31,635 nucleotides of DNA from assembly GCA_003343625.1 (NCBI GenBank), contig QAKV01000017.1, positions 1-31,635 on the forward strand, read 5' to 3'. The notes beneath the pieces are model-generated. The model searched no databases. It worked only from the letters and a program-made list of their open reading frames with translations, and had not been told where the DNA came from. How positions within the stretch are numbered: the first letter of the stretch is position 1; each line of letters starts with the position of its first letter. Below, piece by piece: positions 7,340-14,278 of the stretch. Source of the DNA: Clostridiales bacterium. GTDB taxonomy: Bacteria > Bacillota > Clostridia > Lachnospirales > Lachnospiraceae. A program made the translations under genes and the position numbers.

Positions 7340-7774
7340 ATGGATTCCCGAAAAACTGTTACCAAAAATAAAAACTGCCCTGTATCCGCCACCATCCGTC
7401 TCATCGGCGGCAAATACAAGGCTCTGCTTTTGTGGCATCTGACCGGTCGGACGCTGCGGTTCAATCAACTGCACCGGCTGGTGCCGGAAGCCACGCCGAA
7501 AATGCTGACCCAGCAGCTGCGGGAGCTGGAGGATGACGGGCTCATCGTCCGCACCGTCTATCCGGTAGTTCCTCCCCGGGTGGAATACTCCCTCACCCCT
7601 CTCGGCAGGAGTCTGTTCCCCATTCTGGAGGCCATGTACCAGTGGGGCAGCGCCCTCATGAAGGAGGAAGGGCTGACGCCGGAATGTTCCATGACGGAAC
7701 AGGACAGCCTTTCTTCCGGGGGCGCCTGCGCTGACAGCTGCGGCAAGTGCAGCGGCTGTCAGCCGCGGACATAG
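7340..7774 (+). CDS. HxlR family transcriptional regulator with cysteine-rich tail
   Basis: This 144-residue winged-helix DNA-binding protein has the HxlR hallmark N-terminal cysteine (Cys13 in NCPVSATI), then IGGKYKALLLWHL, a recognition helix in TPKMLTQQLRELEDDGL and the wing VVPPRVEYSLTPLG. HxlR proteins usually end near residue 110-120. This one adds about 30 residues containing Cys116 and a C-x3-C-x2-C-x2-C cluster (130, 134, 137, 140) that could bind a metal. It is divergent from copA, so a copper-responsive role is a fair inference. CAGGAGG precedes the ATG. Its 3' end overlaps the convergent DegV gene by 16 bases, within the tail. Confidence 0.88.
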   Translation: MDSRKTVTKNKNCPVSATIRLIGGKYKALLLWHLTGRTLRFNQLHRLVPEATPKMLTQQLRELEDDGLIVRTVYPVVPPRVEYSLTPLGRSLFPILEAMYQWGSALMKEEGLTPECSMTEQDSLSSGGACADSCGKCSGCQPRT

Positions 7775-8631
7775 AGCACTCCCAGCGTCCCCGGCCCGCA
7801 GTGGCTGGAGATGACGCCCCCTGCCCGGGTGATGAGGATCTGTTGGAAGCGATTCAGGGATTCCAGAAATTCCCGCACCTGCCTGATCACCTCTTCTTCC
7901 ACGCCGGAATGCGTGATGAATACGCGTTTGGGATCCGCCGCCAGGAGTTCAGCCTTCCGATCCTGTACGTAATTCAGGATCACTTTATCCTGTTTTCCCC
8001 GGTATTTTTTCCCCGCGGACATCGTGCCGCCGTGCACTTCGATGCCGGGCTTCAGTTTCAGCTTCGTTCCCAGCAGCGCGGTCACAGAAGAGCATCGGCC
8101 GCCCATAGCCAGGTAATCCAGACGTTCTACCACGAAGCTGGCGCTCACCTTTTCCCGCAGCTTTTCCAGAGCAGCCACGATTTCCTCTGCCGTTTTTCCT
8201 TCTTTCGCCAGGTCGGCCGCCGCCAGCACCTGCAGGCCGATTCCGGTGGAAAGATTTTGAGAATCCACCACGAACATCCTGTCGTAGTCCAATTCCTGCT
8301 TCACCATCCGCATCACGTTGCAGGTAGTGGACATGGCTTCCGAAATCCCGATGAAAACCACGTCCTCTCCCCGCTCCTGAAAGGAGCGCATCAATTTTTC
8401 CGCCCGATCGAAAGCGACCGCTGCAGTTTTAGGCGTCTTTTTATTCGCTTCCGCCCAGGCATAGATCTCGTCCGGCCCGATCTGCTCCCCGTCGCAGAAG
8501 CTCTCCAGATCCAACACGATATTCAGCGGAAGGATCGAGATCCCGTACGCCGCCCTCAATTCCTGCGACAGATCACAGGTGCTGTCCGCCACAATCCGAA
8601 CCAGTCCGGTTTTGCGATGCATTTCTTCCAT
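7759..8631 (-). CDS. DegV family fatty-acid-binding protein
   Basis: This 290-residue protein carries VRIVADSTCDLS at the start, TPKTAAVA before the first ligand loop, FVVDSQNLSTGIG in the middle and GGVISSHCGPGTLGVLYV at the end, all standard for DegV. Family members bind a single fatty acid, and some (FakB) present it to the kinase FakA for phospholipid synthesis. No fakA is visible here. The ATG at 8631 is chosen because it places the family N-terminus correctly and GGGGA lies upstream. A longer frame reaches 8712, but it starts about eight bases after a likely TATAAA (8732-8727) and adds a non-conserved stretch. It converges on the HxlR gene. Confidence 0.88.
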   Translation of the reverse strand: MEEMHRKTGLVRIVADSTCDLSQELRAAYGISILPLNIVLDLESFCDGEQIGPDEIYAWAEANKKTPKTAAVAFDRAEKLMRSFQERGEDVVFIGISEAMSTTCNVMRMVKQELDYDRMFVVDSQNLSTGIGLQVLAAADLAKEGKTAEEIVAALEKLREKVSASFVVERLDYLAMGGRCSSVTALLGTKLKLKPGIEVHGGTMSAGKKYRGKQDKVILNYVQDRKAELLAADPKRVFITHSGVEEEVIRQVREFLESLNRFQQILITRAGGVISSHCGPGTLGVLYVRG

Positions 8632-8782
8632 AGTCGTTTTCCCCTTTTTTGTCCAGTATACTTCTGCTTTTGCATATCCGCAATAACAATCGCGTTTTCC
8701 CGCCATTGACATTCTTCCCCGTCTCCTTTATAGTTAGCCTCAACAGACCACTCTGTCAAAATTTTTTCACAAGGAGAGAGCC

Positions 8783-10081
8783 ATGAATTTTACCTTCGAG
8801 ACGAGCGTTCCCGCGCTCACCGTATTTTTCCAGGGGCTTTTGAGTTTCTTCTCCCCCTGCGTGCTCCCTATCGTCCCGCTATATATCAGCTATTTCTCCG
8901 GAGGCGCCAAGACCGTGGATGCGGACGGCACCATCCATTATCCCAGGGGCCGCGTTCTGCTCAACACTCTGTTTTTTGTGTTGGGCATCAGCGCCGCTTT
9001 TTTCCTTCTGGGATTCGGCTTCACCGCTCTGGGGCAGTTTTTTTCCGATAACCGGGCCTGGTTCGCCCGGATCAGCGGCATCATCATGATTTTATTCGGC
9101 CTGTATCAGCTGGGCGTTTTTGGTCGCTCCGGAAAGCTGGAGCAGGAGCATCGCCTTCCTCTCCGGCTGGATCGTCTGGCCATGGGCCCCCTGCCCGCCC
9201 TTCTTTTGGGCTTCACCTTCAGCTTCGCCTGGACGCCCTGCGTGGGGCCGGTTCTTGGAAGCGTCCTTTTGATGGCGGGCTCCACGGGCGCCGCCGGAAA
9301 AGCGTTTCTCCTCATCGGCGTCTATACCCTGGGCTTCGTTCTGCCCTTCCTGGCCGTGGGGCTGTTCACCGGCACCGTTTTGGACTTCTTCAAAAAACAT
9401 AACAGCGTCGTGCGTTATACCGTGAAAATCGGCGCGGTTCTTTTGATCCTCATGGGCATCATGACCCTTACCGGCTTCATGAACGGTCTGACCAGTTATC
9501 TTTCCAACTTCGGAGCGGCCGGCGGCGGCGCGCAGCAAACCGTCGAAGCGGAAACCGGAGATCCCGTGTCCGGCGCTTCAGAGTCGGGCGCTTCGGAGCC
9601 CGATACCGCCGAAAGCGAATCCGCAGATGCCGATGCCATTCCGGCTCCGGATTTCACCCTGATCGATCAGTTCGGCAATCAGCACACCCTTTCCGATTAT
9701 CAGGGCAAAACCGTTTTTCTGAACTTCTGGGCCACCTGGTGCGGCCCCTGCCGCAGCGAAATGCCGGAGATCCAGCAGCTCTATGAGGACTACGGCAGCA
9801 ACGAAGGGGATCTGATCGTTTTGGGGGTGGCCGCTCCCAACGTAGGACAGGAGGGCAGCGAAGAGGATATCGCCGCATTCCTGGAAGAAAACGGCTACAC
9901 TTTCCCTGTGGTCATGGACTACTTCGGCGCCTTTTCCAATCAGTACGGAATCCGGGCCTACCCTACCACTTTCATGATCGATGAGGACGGAAACGTATTC
10001 GGCTATGTGGAAAGCGCCCTCACCAAAGAGATGATGGAGAGCATCGTGGAACAGACGATGACAGGGCAGAGAGCTCAATAA
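8783..10081 (+). CDS. CcdA-type thiol electron carrier fused to TlpA/ResA-like thioredoxin
   Basis: This 432-residue fusion moves reducing power across the membrane. Residues 1-240 are a CcdA/DsbD-beta domain with about six membrane helices and the paired redox cysteines in SFFSPCVLP (Cys26) and AWTPCVGP (Cys153). An acidic, Ala/Ser/Glu-rich linker (about 245-285) leads to an extracytoplasmic thioredoxin fold with ATWCGPC (Cys319, Cys322) and the cis-proline motif AYPTTF. In the usual scheme cytoplasmic thioredoxin reduces CcdA, which reduces the outer domain. The targets may be apocytochromes, methionine sulfoxide reductase or other thiol proteins; nothing nearby decides. AAGGAGAG precedes the ATG. 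It is divergent from the DegV gene and ends in a structured terminator region. Confidence 0.92.
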   Translation: MNFTFETSVPALTVFFQGLLSFFSPCVLPIVPLYISYFSGGAKTVDADGTIHYPRGRVLLNTLFFVLGISAAFFLLGFGFTALGQFFSDNRAWFARISGIIMILFGLYQLGVFGRSGKLEQEHRLPLRLDRLAMGPLPALLLGFTFSFAWTPCVGPVLGSVLLMAGSTGAAGKAFLLIGVYTLGFVLPFLAVGLFTGTVLDFFKKHNSVVRYTVKIGAVLLILMGIMTLTGFMNGLTSYLSNFGAAGGGAQQTVEAETGDPVSGASESGASEPDTAESESADADAIPAPDFTLIDQFGNQHTLSDYQGKTVFLNFWATWCGPCRSEMPEIQQLYEDYGSNEGDLIVLGVAAPNVGQEGSEEDIAAFLEENGYTFPVVMDYFGAFSNQYGIRAYPTTFMIDEDGNVFGYVESALTKEMMESIVEQTMTGQRAQ

Positions 10082-10082
10082 A

Positions 10083-10181
10083 AGTGTGCGCCGGGGCGCA
10101 CACTCGCGCCGAGCGCGGTTGCCGTCAGGCAACACGTTACTTTTCGCGCGAGTGCGCATCCTCAGCGGAGCGTCTTTTTTT
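10083..10181 (+). terminator. Multi-stem terminator region of the CcdA fusion gene
   Basis: AGTGTGCGCC (10083-10092) pairs with GGCGCACACT (10095-10104). Alternatively, GCGCACACTCGCGC (10096-10109) can pair with GCGCGAGTGCGC (10146-10157), leaving a two-base bulge. These two stems exclude each other. GTTGCC/GGCAAC (10118-10133) folds inside the larger loop. A run of seven T at 10175-10181 ends the region. No plus-strand gene follows, so simple termination is the likely role. Confidence 0.6.
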
Positions 10182-10182
10182 A

Positions 10183-10211
10183 TACGATAGGAAATGAAAT
10201 TTCCTATCGTA
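10183..10211. repeat. 29-nt dispersed palindrome, copy 2
   Basis: This is the most perfect copy: TACGATAGGAAAT and ATTTCCTATCGTA form a 13-bp stem over GAA. Seven T precede it and seven A follow it, each belonging to a terminator of a converging gene. The element therefore sits exactly between two convergent terminators. Confidence 0.85.
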
Positions 10212-10212
10212 C

Positions 10213-10308
10213 AAAAAAAGCGGCAAATCTTTTTCAGACTTACTGCTTTCGCTGGCCGCCGGTGGTGGCTTGTATTCAGTTTTGAAAGTTCGGGTCATTG
10301 TGGCCCGA
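10213..10308 (-). terminator. Terminator of the alpha/beta hydrolase gene
   Basis: On the minus strand GCGGC pairs with GCCGC around a long loop and is followed by seven T (10219-10213). A further hairpin, TCGGG/CCCGA at 10290-10308, lies nearer the stop codon. AAAACTGAATA just before the main stem is shared with the copA terminator region. Confidence 0.5.
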
Positions 10309-10319
10309 TAAATTAGAAG

Positions 10320-11066
10320 TTAACGCTGTTTAACAATGGCACACAACTCTTTTACATAGAGATCGGCGTGGTTAATGGAAAACTCCCCGTGATGCATAGT
10401 TTGAAGTACATGTAAGTTGTTTTTTTGCAGTGTTTCATGGAGCTTTCTAGCAGAAAGTAAAATTCTTTTGTTTTCCCGCTCTCCGACAAACAAATGGATT
10501 TCTGTCGTACACTCTCTCAGAGACTTCTTCATAAAATACATAGAACTTTCTTGTAAAAACACAATCATATTTTGTTTAGTAATCCCGCAAGTATCTTGAT
10601 AATAATCATTGAACAGTTCCGACTTTATTCGGAGTGAACGAAATTGCAGCTTAGAAAACCATTTTTGCCGAATCAACCCATAACAGCTTCCAAACGCCGG
10701 TTTTGTCAGCAAATACGTTGGTTTGGATGGAATAACCGCTGCGCTCTCGACCATTGCAAAACGGCAGATGTCTTTTCGCTGCGATAACATCTCAAGTAAT
10801 ATCTGACCGCCAAGAGATAAACCGCCAATCAGCAGTACCGAACCTCCAAATTTCACATCAATAAAAGAATTGATTTCTGCGGCATTGTCTTCGATTGTGG
10901 TAAAGTTTTTATCGCTCCCTGCGTGACCATCCAATATCGGGACAATGATCCGAAAAACATTTTGAAGTCGTTCAGCCACTTCCCGGTAATTCCACCATGA
11001 TAAGCCGCCTCCATGCAGAAGAATAATCACATCTCGATTTTGCTTTCCGTATTCTTTATATTGCAA
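10320..11066 (-). CDS. Alpha/beta hydrolase
   Basis: This 248-residue protein has an alpha/beta-hydrolase fold: oxyanion motif LLHGGGLSWWNY (17-28), a DGHAGSD turn, the nucleophile elbow GGLSLGGQ (Ser84) and a late catalytic His in MHHGEFSINHAD. Its substrate is unknown. The frame opens with TTG at 11066, preceded by GAGGTGAGG, and no ATG lies near, so TTG is accepted. The gene is clearly richer in A and T than its neighbours and uses different codons. It sits beside remnants of a conjugative element, so horizontal acquisition is likely. It has its own promoter (11110-11138) and terminator. Confidence 0.82.
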   Translation of the reverse strand: MQYKEYGKQNRDVIILLHGGGLSWWNYREVAERLQNVFRIIVPILDGHAGSDKNFTTIEDNAAEINSFIDVKFGGSVLLIGGLSLGGQILLEMLSQRKDICRFAMVESAAVIPSKPTYLLTKPAFGSCYGLIRQKWFSKLQFRSLRIKSELFNDYYQDTCGITKQNMIVFLQESSMYFMKKSLRECTTEIHLFVGERENKRILLSARKLHETLQKNNLHVLQTMHHGEFSINHADLYVKELCAIVKQR

Positions 11067-11082
11067 CTTACCTCACCTCGCT

Positions 11083-11138
11083 ACAAATTTCCAATTTGTC
11101 GCTGGCTTTATTATACTATGGTTGCTTACTTATTGGAA
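11083..11138 (-). promoter_or_regulatory. Promoter and possible operator of the acquired hydrolase
   Basis: On the minus strand TTCCAA (11138-11133) and TATAAT (11115-11110) are 17 bases apart. Downstream of the -10 lies the perfect inverted repeat ACAAATT-TCC-AATTTGT (11083-11099), where a repressor could block transcription. No matching regulator gene is seen in the window. Confidence 0.55.
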
Positions 11139-11198
11139 CAGATGAATTGTAAACTTGTTGGGGAAAATCGCTAATGGCAGCCGGTGTTCGTTCCTTGC

Positions 11199-11390
11199 TT
11201 ATCGGTCAAATCGAAACTTGAACAACGCGGCAATTAGCTGTTGCTTCACATACTCCTCAACCTCGGCGTTGACCTGCCCGTGTACTTTGGAAAAATAGCG
11301 GATATATCCGGCGTAGTGGGAAAGAACAGCGTCGATTGCGTCCGAGCGCCGTTCATCTTGACCGTTGACTGGTTCGGCTGGCTTTGCTAC
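11199..11390 (-). pseudogene. C-terminal remnant of a Tn916-type conjugative-element HTH protein
   Basis: Reading from 11390 to the TAA at 11199 gives 63 residues without a start codon, including DAIDAVLSHYAGYIRYFSK and ending in QQLIAALFKFRFDR. This matches the small HTH_16-type (sigma-like) proteins of Tn916-like integrative and conjugative elements, which show HYxxYI followed by a C-terminal KLIxAIxKF. Its N-terminus is missing. It follows directly, in the same frame, on the stop codon of the chimeric gene at 11391, so a deletion has fused two element fragments. The rest of 11067-11198 has only the hydrolase promoter. No integrase, relaxase or attachment site is visible. Confidence 0.65.
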
Positions 11391-11990
11391 TTAGATTGAT
11401 AAATGCCGCTTTGCTTTGCTGACACCTTTGATATAATAGACCAACAGCTTCCAGCAACCACGCCCGGCGAGATATAATAATACTCCAATTACAACACTAC
11501 ACACAAATTCTGCAATAGGATTGAGTTCCACTATACCCGTGAACACTCCCATATTTTCGACATAAGGCAGACTAAGGTTAAAAATATAATCAACCATTTT
11601 TACTGCCATCAAAATCGGGCTAACAATGCCACAAACGATAAGTACAGGAGCTATAATTGCAAGTGTCGGAATTACAATCAAACCAGAAAGACTTGCCCGG
11701 TATTTATATCCCTCGAGGCCATATTGCGCAAGCGTCGTCAGGAAAATGATTCCCACGTTTTTATCCATCCGGCGAATGCGTTCAGCGGCCCGCAGGCCGT
11801 TTACCAGCCGCATTTGAATATCGAGAAAAATCAGATCAATGGTCGTATCATATTTCTCGATCAGCTCCATGCCGTCATAAAAGGCGGTGATCCTGATATC
11901 CCGCCCTGTTTCCTCGCTGTATTGATTCAAAAGTCCGGTCAGATGCCGGACGAAGGCTTTTTCATCGTCGCAAATCGCTACGTGTAGCAT
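11391..11990 (-). pseudogene. Chimera of a truncated response regulator and an unrelated membrane segment
   Basis: The first 100 or so residues are a receiver domain of the LytTR regulator type: MLHVAICDDE, the phospho-acceptor Asp in LIFLDIQM, and FLTTLAQYGLEGYKYRA. Normal relatives continue with a xxYIVKP lysine motif and a LytTR DNA-binding domain. Here the frame switches after YRA to about 100 hydrophobic residues with three or four membrane helices, ending in YYIKGVSKAKRHLSI. This second part looks like the C-terminus of an unrelated membrane protein, possibly a HAAS/DUF1700-type protein, but I am not sure. An ATG at 11990 with AGGTG upstream fits the family start; the frame extends to 12008. 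The product lacks an output domain and is probably a deletion scar. Confidence 0.65.
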
Positions 11991-12027
11991 TTTCACACCT
12001 GTGTCCATGTATCAAAATCTGTTTCGT

Positions 12028-12240
12028 TCATTCATCGCTGCGCTTATACTCCAGAATGTCGCCGGGCTGACAGTCCAGCGCCTCGCAGATGGCCTCCAGA
12101 GTGGAAAAGCGCACAGCCTTCACTTTCCCCGTCTTTAAATTGGACAGGTTCACGTTGGAAATCCCGACTTTGTCCGCCAACTCGTTTAAAGACATTTTCC
12201 GATCCGCCATCACCCTGTCCAGTCGCAAAATAATCGGCAT
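12028..12240 (-). CDS. Small XRE/Cro-CI family HTH regulator
   Basis: This 70-residue protein is almost entirely a Cro/CI helix-turn-helix. MSLNELADKVGISNVNLSNLK covers the two key helices, and the end CEALDCQPGDILEYK is typical of YozG-like regulators. Such small regulators commonly lie next to DUF2975 membrane proteins, as here: the DUF2975 gene is upstream on the same strand with an 11-base gap. GAGGTGAGGG precedes the ATG. It probably regulates its own operon through the repeats at 12968-12999. Confidence 0.9.
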   Translation of the reverse strand: MPIILRLDRVMADRKMSLNELADKVGISNVNLSNLKTGKVKAVRFSTLEAICEALDCQPGDILEYKRSDE

Positions 12241-12251
12241 GATCCCTCACC

Positions 12252-12899
12252 TCACAATGTTTCGTCAGCTTCCTGCTGCAGAGCCCGCCCTTTTCGGAAG
12301 ATATCGGCCAGAAACAGCAGTAAAATCCCCACGAAGATCTCTCCGAGGTCAAAGGGATTGCTGAGATAGAATCTGCCAAAGGCGATCAGGCTCACGCTTA
12401 CCTGCCAGATCAGCACCCCCAGCAGACCCTTTCCCAGAAAAATCCACCCTGCCCGGCGGATACAGCCGTCCACGCCGGGCAAAAAGGGGGAATGCCCGTC
12501 CCTGATCAGGCGCATGAGCCAAAATACGAGAAAAGCTACCGCCAGCCAGGGCAAATCCTCCGTCAAAAGGCCCGCCATCGCAACCGCCAGGGCCAATATC
12601 CTGCCGTCGGGAACGGGCGTCACGAAAGGCATCCGTTCCCTTCCGATCTGCAAAAATACGCCGAGGGGATAGTCCACCCGCCAGGCCGTTCCGGTATCCG
12701 TGGCCGTCAGCGTCTCCGGAGCGCAGACCAGCGCATAAATCAGGCAAAACAGATCCGTCGCTGCCCTCAGCAGCAGGAGAATCAACAGGATTGTGACTCC
12801 GGCAGAAACCATCCCGTAATGGGAACGATCCCATCCATCCCGCTGCATCGGTTCTTGACGCTTTTGCCCAAACCGTATCCTCTGTAACTGTAACTTCAT
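12252..12899 (-). CDS. DUF2975 family membrane protein
   Basis: This 215-residue protein has a basic N-terminus and four main hydrophobic segments, near residues 31-56, 102-127, 149-171 and 184-201. The loop motif RDGHSPF between the second and third segments, where the family has a conserved G-x-PF, and the pairing with a small XRE regulator support DUF2975. The function is unknown. A periplasm-side region of about 50 residues separates helices 1 and 2. The ATG at 12899 follows GGGAGGGGAGAAG. It is the first gene of the operon, driven by a strong promoter at 12934-12963. Confidence 0.82.
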   Translation of the reverse strand: MKLQLQRIRFGQKRQEPMQRDGWDRSHYGMVSAGVTILLILLLLRAATDLFCLIYALVCAPETLTATDTGTAWRVDYPLGVFLQIGRERMPFVTPVPDGRILALAVAMAGLLTEDLPWLAVAFLVFWLMRLIRDGHSPFLPGVDGCIRRAGWIFLGKGLLGVLIWQVSVSLIAFGRFYLSNPFDLGEIFVGILLLFLADIFRKGRALQQEADETL

Positions 12900-12933
12900 C
12901 TTCTCCCCTCCCTTTTCGCTCTTATATATCTTC

Positions 12934-12963
12934 TTTATAGCAGAGGAGATTCTCTACTGTCAA
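12934..12963 (-). promoter_or_regulatory. Promoter of the DUF2975/XRE operon
   Basis: On the minus strand TTGACA (12963-12958) is followed after 18 bases by TATAAA (12939-12934), about 35 bases before the DUF2975 ATG. Confidence 0.75.
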
Positions 12964-12967
12964 CACT

Positions 12968-12999
12968 TTTTTAATGTTTATCATTAAATTTTTAATGTT
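12968..12999. promoter_or_regulatory. Repeated operator candidate upstream of the DUF2975 promoter
   Basis: TTTTTAATGTT occurs twice, at 12968-12978 and 12989-12999, exactly 21 bases (two helical turns) apart. The first copy also forms TAATG-TTTAT-CATTA (12972-12986). The repeats lie just upstream of the -35, where a regulator could bind on one face of the DNA. Confidence 0.5.
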
Positions 13000-13094
13000 C
13001 TACTTCACATTCTGCGGCTGTAGGACAGCCAGCCAGGAAAAAGGGGATATCCGGCATCCTCCGACTGCCAGCCTGTATCCGGACAACATTTCTG

Positions 13095-13123
13095 TTGACT
13101 TTTCATCAAAAGGCTCCCAAAAT
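13095..13123 (+). promoter_or_regulatory. Possible promoter of the HD-domain gene
   Basis: TTGACT (13095-13100) and CAAAAT (13118-13123) are 17 bases apart, 54 bases before the ATG. The -10 is weak. The remainder of 13000-13094 shows only a small GGCTGT/ACAGCC hairpin (13016-13030). Confidence 0.4.
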
Positions 13124-13176
13124 AGGAGAAAAGTGTGGAGCGCGGCTGCGCTTCGGAATGGAGGAAAGACTGGAAA

Positions 13177-13815
13177 ATGAAGAGCAATCTGTCGAGGGAA
13201 GAAGCGCTTAAGCTTCTTCTGACCTGGAACCGGGAACCGTTTCACATTCAGCACGCCCTCACCGTGGAAGGCGTCATGCGTTGGTTCGCACAGGAAATGG
13301 GCTATGGAGAGGAGGCCGACTTCTGGGGCATCTGCGGTCTTTTACACGACATCGATTTCGAACGTTTTCCGGAGCAGCACTGCCAGAAAGCGCCGGAACT
13401 TCTGCGCGCGGCCGGCGTCGGTGAAGATATGATCCACGCGATCTGCAGCCACGGCTACGGCCTGGTCTGCGACGTGGAACCCACCCACGAGATGGAAAAA
13501 GCGCTGTTCGCCTGCGACGAACTCACCGGCCTGATCGGCGCCGCCGCGAAAATGCGCCCGTCCAAAAGCGTCAGCGATATGGAGGTCTCCAGCCTGAAGA
13601 AAAAATTTAAGGATAAAAAATTCGCCGCTGGCTGTTCCCGCGACGTGATCAAAACCGGCGCCGAACGGATGGGAGTTTCCCTGGAAGATCTGATGGAAAA
13701 GACGATCCTGGCCATGCGTTCCTGCGAGGACAGCGTGCGGCGGGAAACCGAAGAACTGGCAGCTCTGACGGAGGCGCTGCCGCCGGCCAAAGCTGCCAGC
13801 GATTCCGGCGAGTGA
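13177..13815 (+). CDS. HD-domain phosphohydrolase-like protein
   Basis: This 212-residue protein belongs to the HD superfamily of metal-dependent phosphohydrolases. The histidine of HIQHALTVEGVM, the HD pair in GLLHDIDFERFP and the later CSHG and FACDELTG motifs give the expected H...HD...H...D set. The substrate, perhaps a nucleotide, is not evident. The C-terminal 60 residues are helical and end in an Ala/Glu-rich tail. The ATG at 13177 is preferred because the conserved part starts there and GGAGG lies upstream, though with long spacing. It stands alone and converges on mscL, 19 bases away. Confidence 0.82.
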   Translation: MKSNLSREEALKLLLTWNREPFHIQHALTVEGVMRWFAQEMGYGEEADFWGICGLLHDIDFERFPEQHCQKAPELLRAAGVGEDMIHAICSHGYGLVCDVEPTHEMEKALFACDELTGLIGAAAKMRPSKSVSDMEVSSLKKKFKDKKFAAGCSRDVIKTGAERMGVSLEDLMEKTILAMRSCEDSVRRETEELAALTEALPPAKAASDSGE

Positions 13816-13834
13816 GCGGCTTGAAGTTTCCCTC

Positions 13835-14257
13835 TCAGTCCGTCTCATCCAGATGCGATGTGCAATGAGGACACCTGACGGCCTCTGCCGGAATTTCGCT
13901 CCTGCAGAAAGGGCAGATCTTCGTGGTTGGCGCTGCCGCTTCTTCAGGCGCTTTCTTTTTCCCCAGATTCGCCACCGCATTCATGGCTTTCACGATCATG
14001 AAGATGATGAAAGCCATGATGATAAAGTTAATCACCGCAGTGAGAAACGCCCCATAGCGGATCTCCACGTCCCCGATCCCGATGGACAGATAGCTTAAAT
14101 CCGTATTTGCGAACAGCCCTATCACCGGAGAGATCACATCGTTGACCAGGGAATTGATGATCGCCTGAAACGCGGCGCCGATGATGACGCCGACCGCCAG
14201 ATCCATCACGTTCCCGCGCATGGCGAATTCCCGAAATTCATTCAGCAGTTTTTTCAT
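13835..14257 (-). CDS. mscL: Large-conductance mechanosensitive channel with zinc ribbon
   Basis: This 140-residue channel opens under membrane tension and releases solutes during osmotic downshock. The N-terminal amphipathic helix and first membrane helix (EFREFAMRGNVMDLAVGVIIGAAF) and the second helix (about 69-90) match MscL. The usual cytoplasmic helical bundle is replaced or extended by a C-terminal zinc ribbon, CPFC (115-118) and CPHC (129-132), which could bind zinc or a partner. AGGAG lies before the ATG. The acetate kinase gene ends 21 bases upstream on the same strand, so the two are probably co-transcribed. Confidence 0.95.
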   Translation of the reverse strand: MKKLLNEFREFAMRGNVMDLAVGVIIGAAFQAIINSLVNDVISPVIGLFANTDLSYLSIGIGDVEIRYGAFLTAVINFIIMAFIIFMIVKAMNAVANLGKKKAPEEAAAPTTKICPFCRSEIPAEAVRCPHCTSHLDETD

Positions 14258-14278
14258 CTTCGCTTTCTCCTGTCGTTT

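Noticed and set aside
8632..8712. Longer start for the second DegV protein
   Set aside because: The extra residues are not DegV-like and the start would lie almost at the expected transcription start.
10183..10211. Palindrome as an intrinsic terminator by itself
   Set aside because: On either strand the T-run precedes the stem and A follows it, opposite to what termination needs; the neighbouring hairpins supply that role.
12972..12999. CRISPR-like direct repeats
   Set aside because: There are only two short repeats, no spacer array and no cas gene; an operator explains them better.
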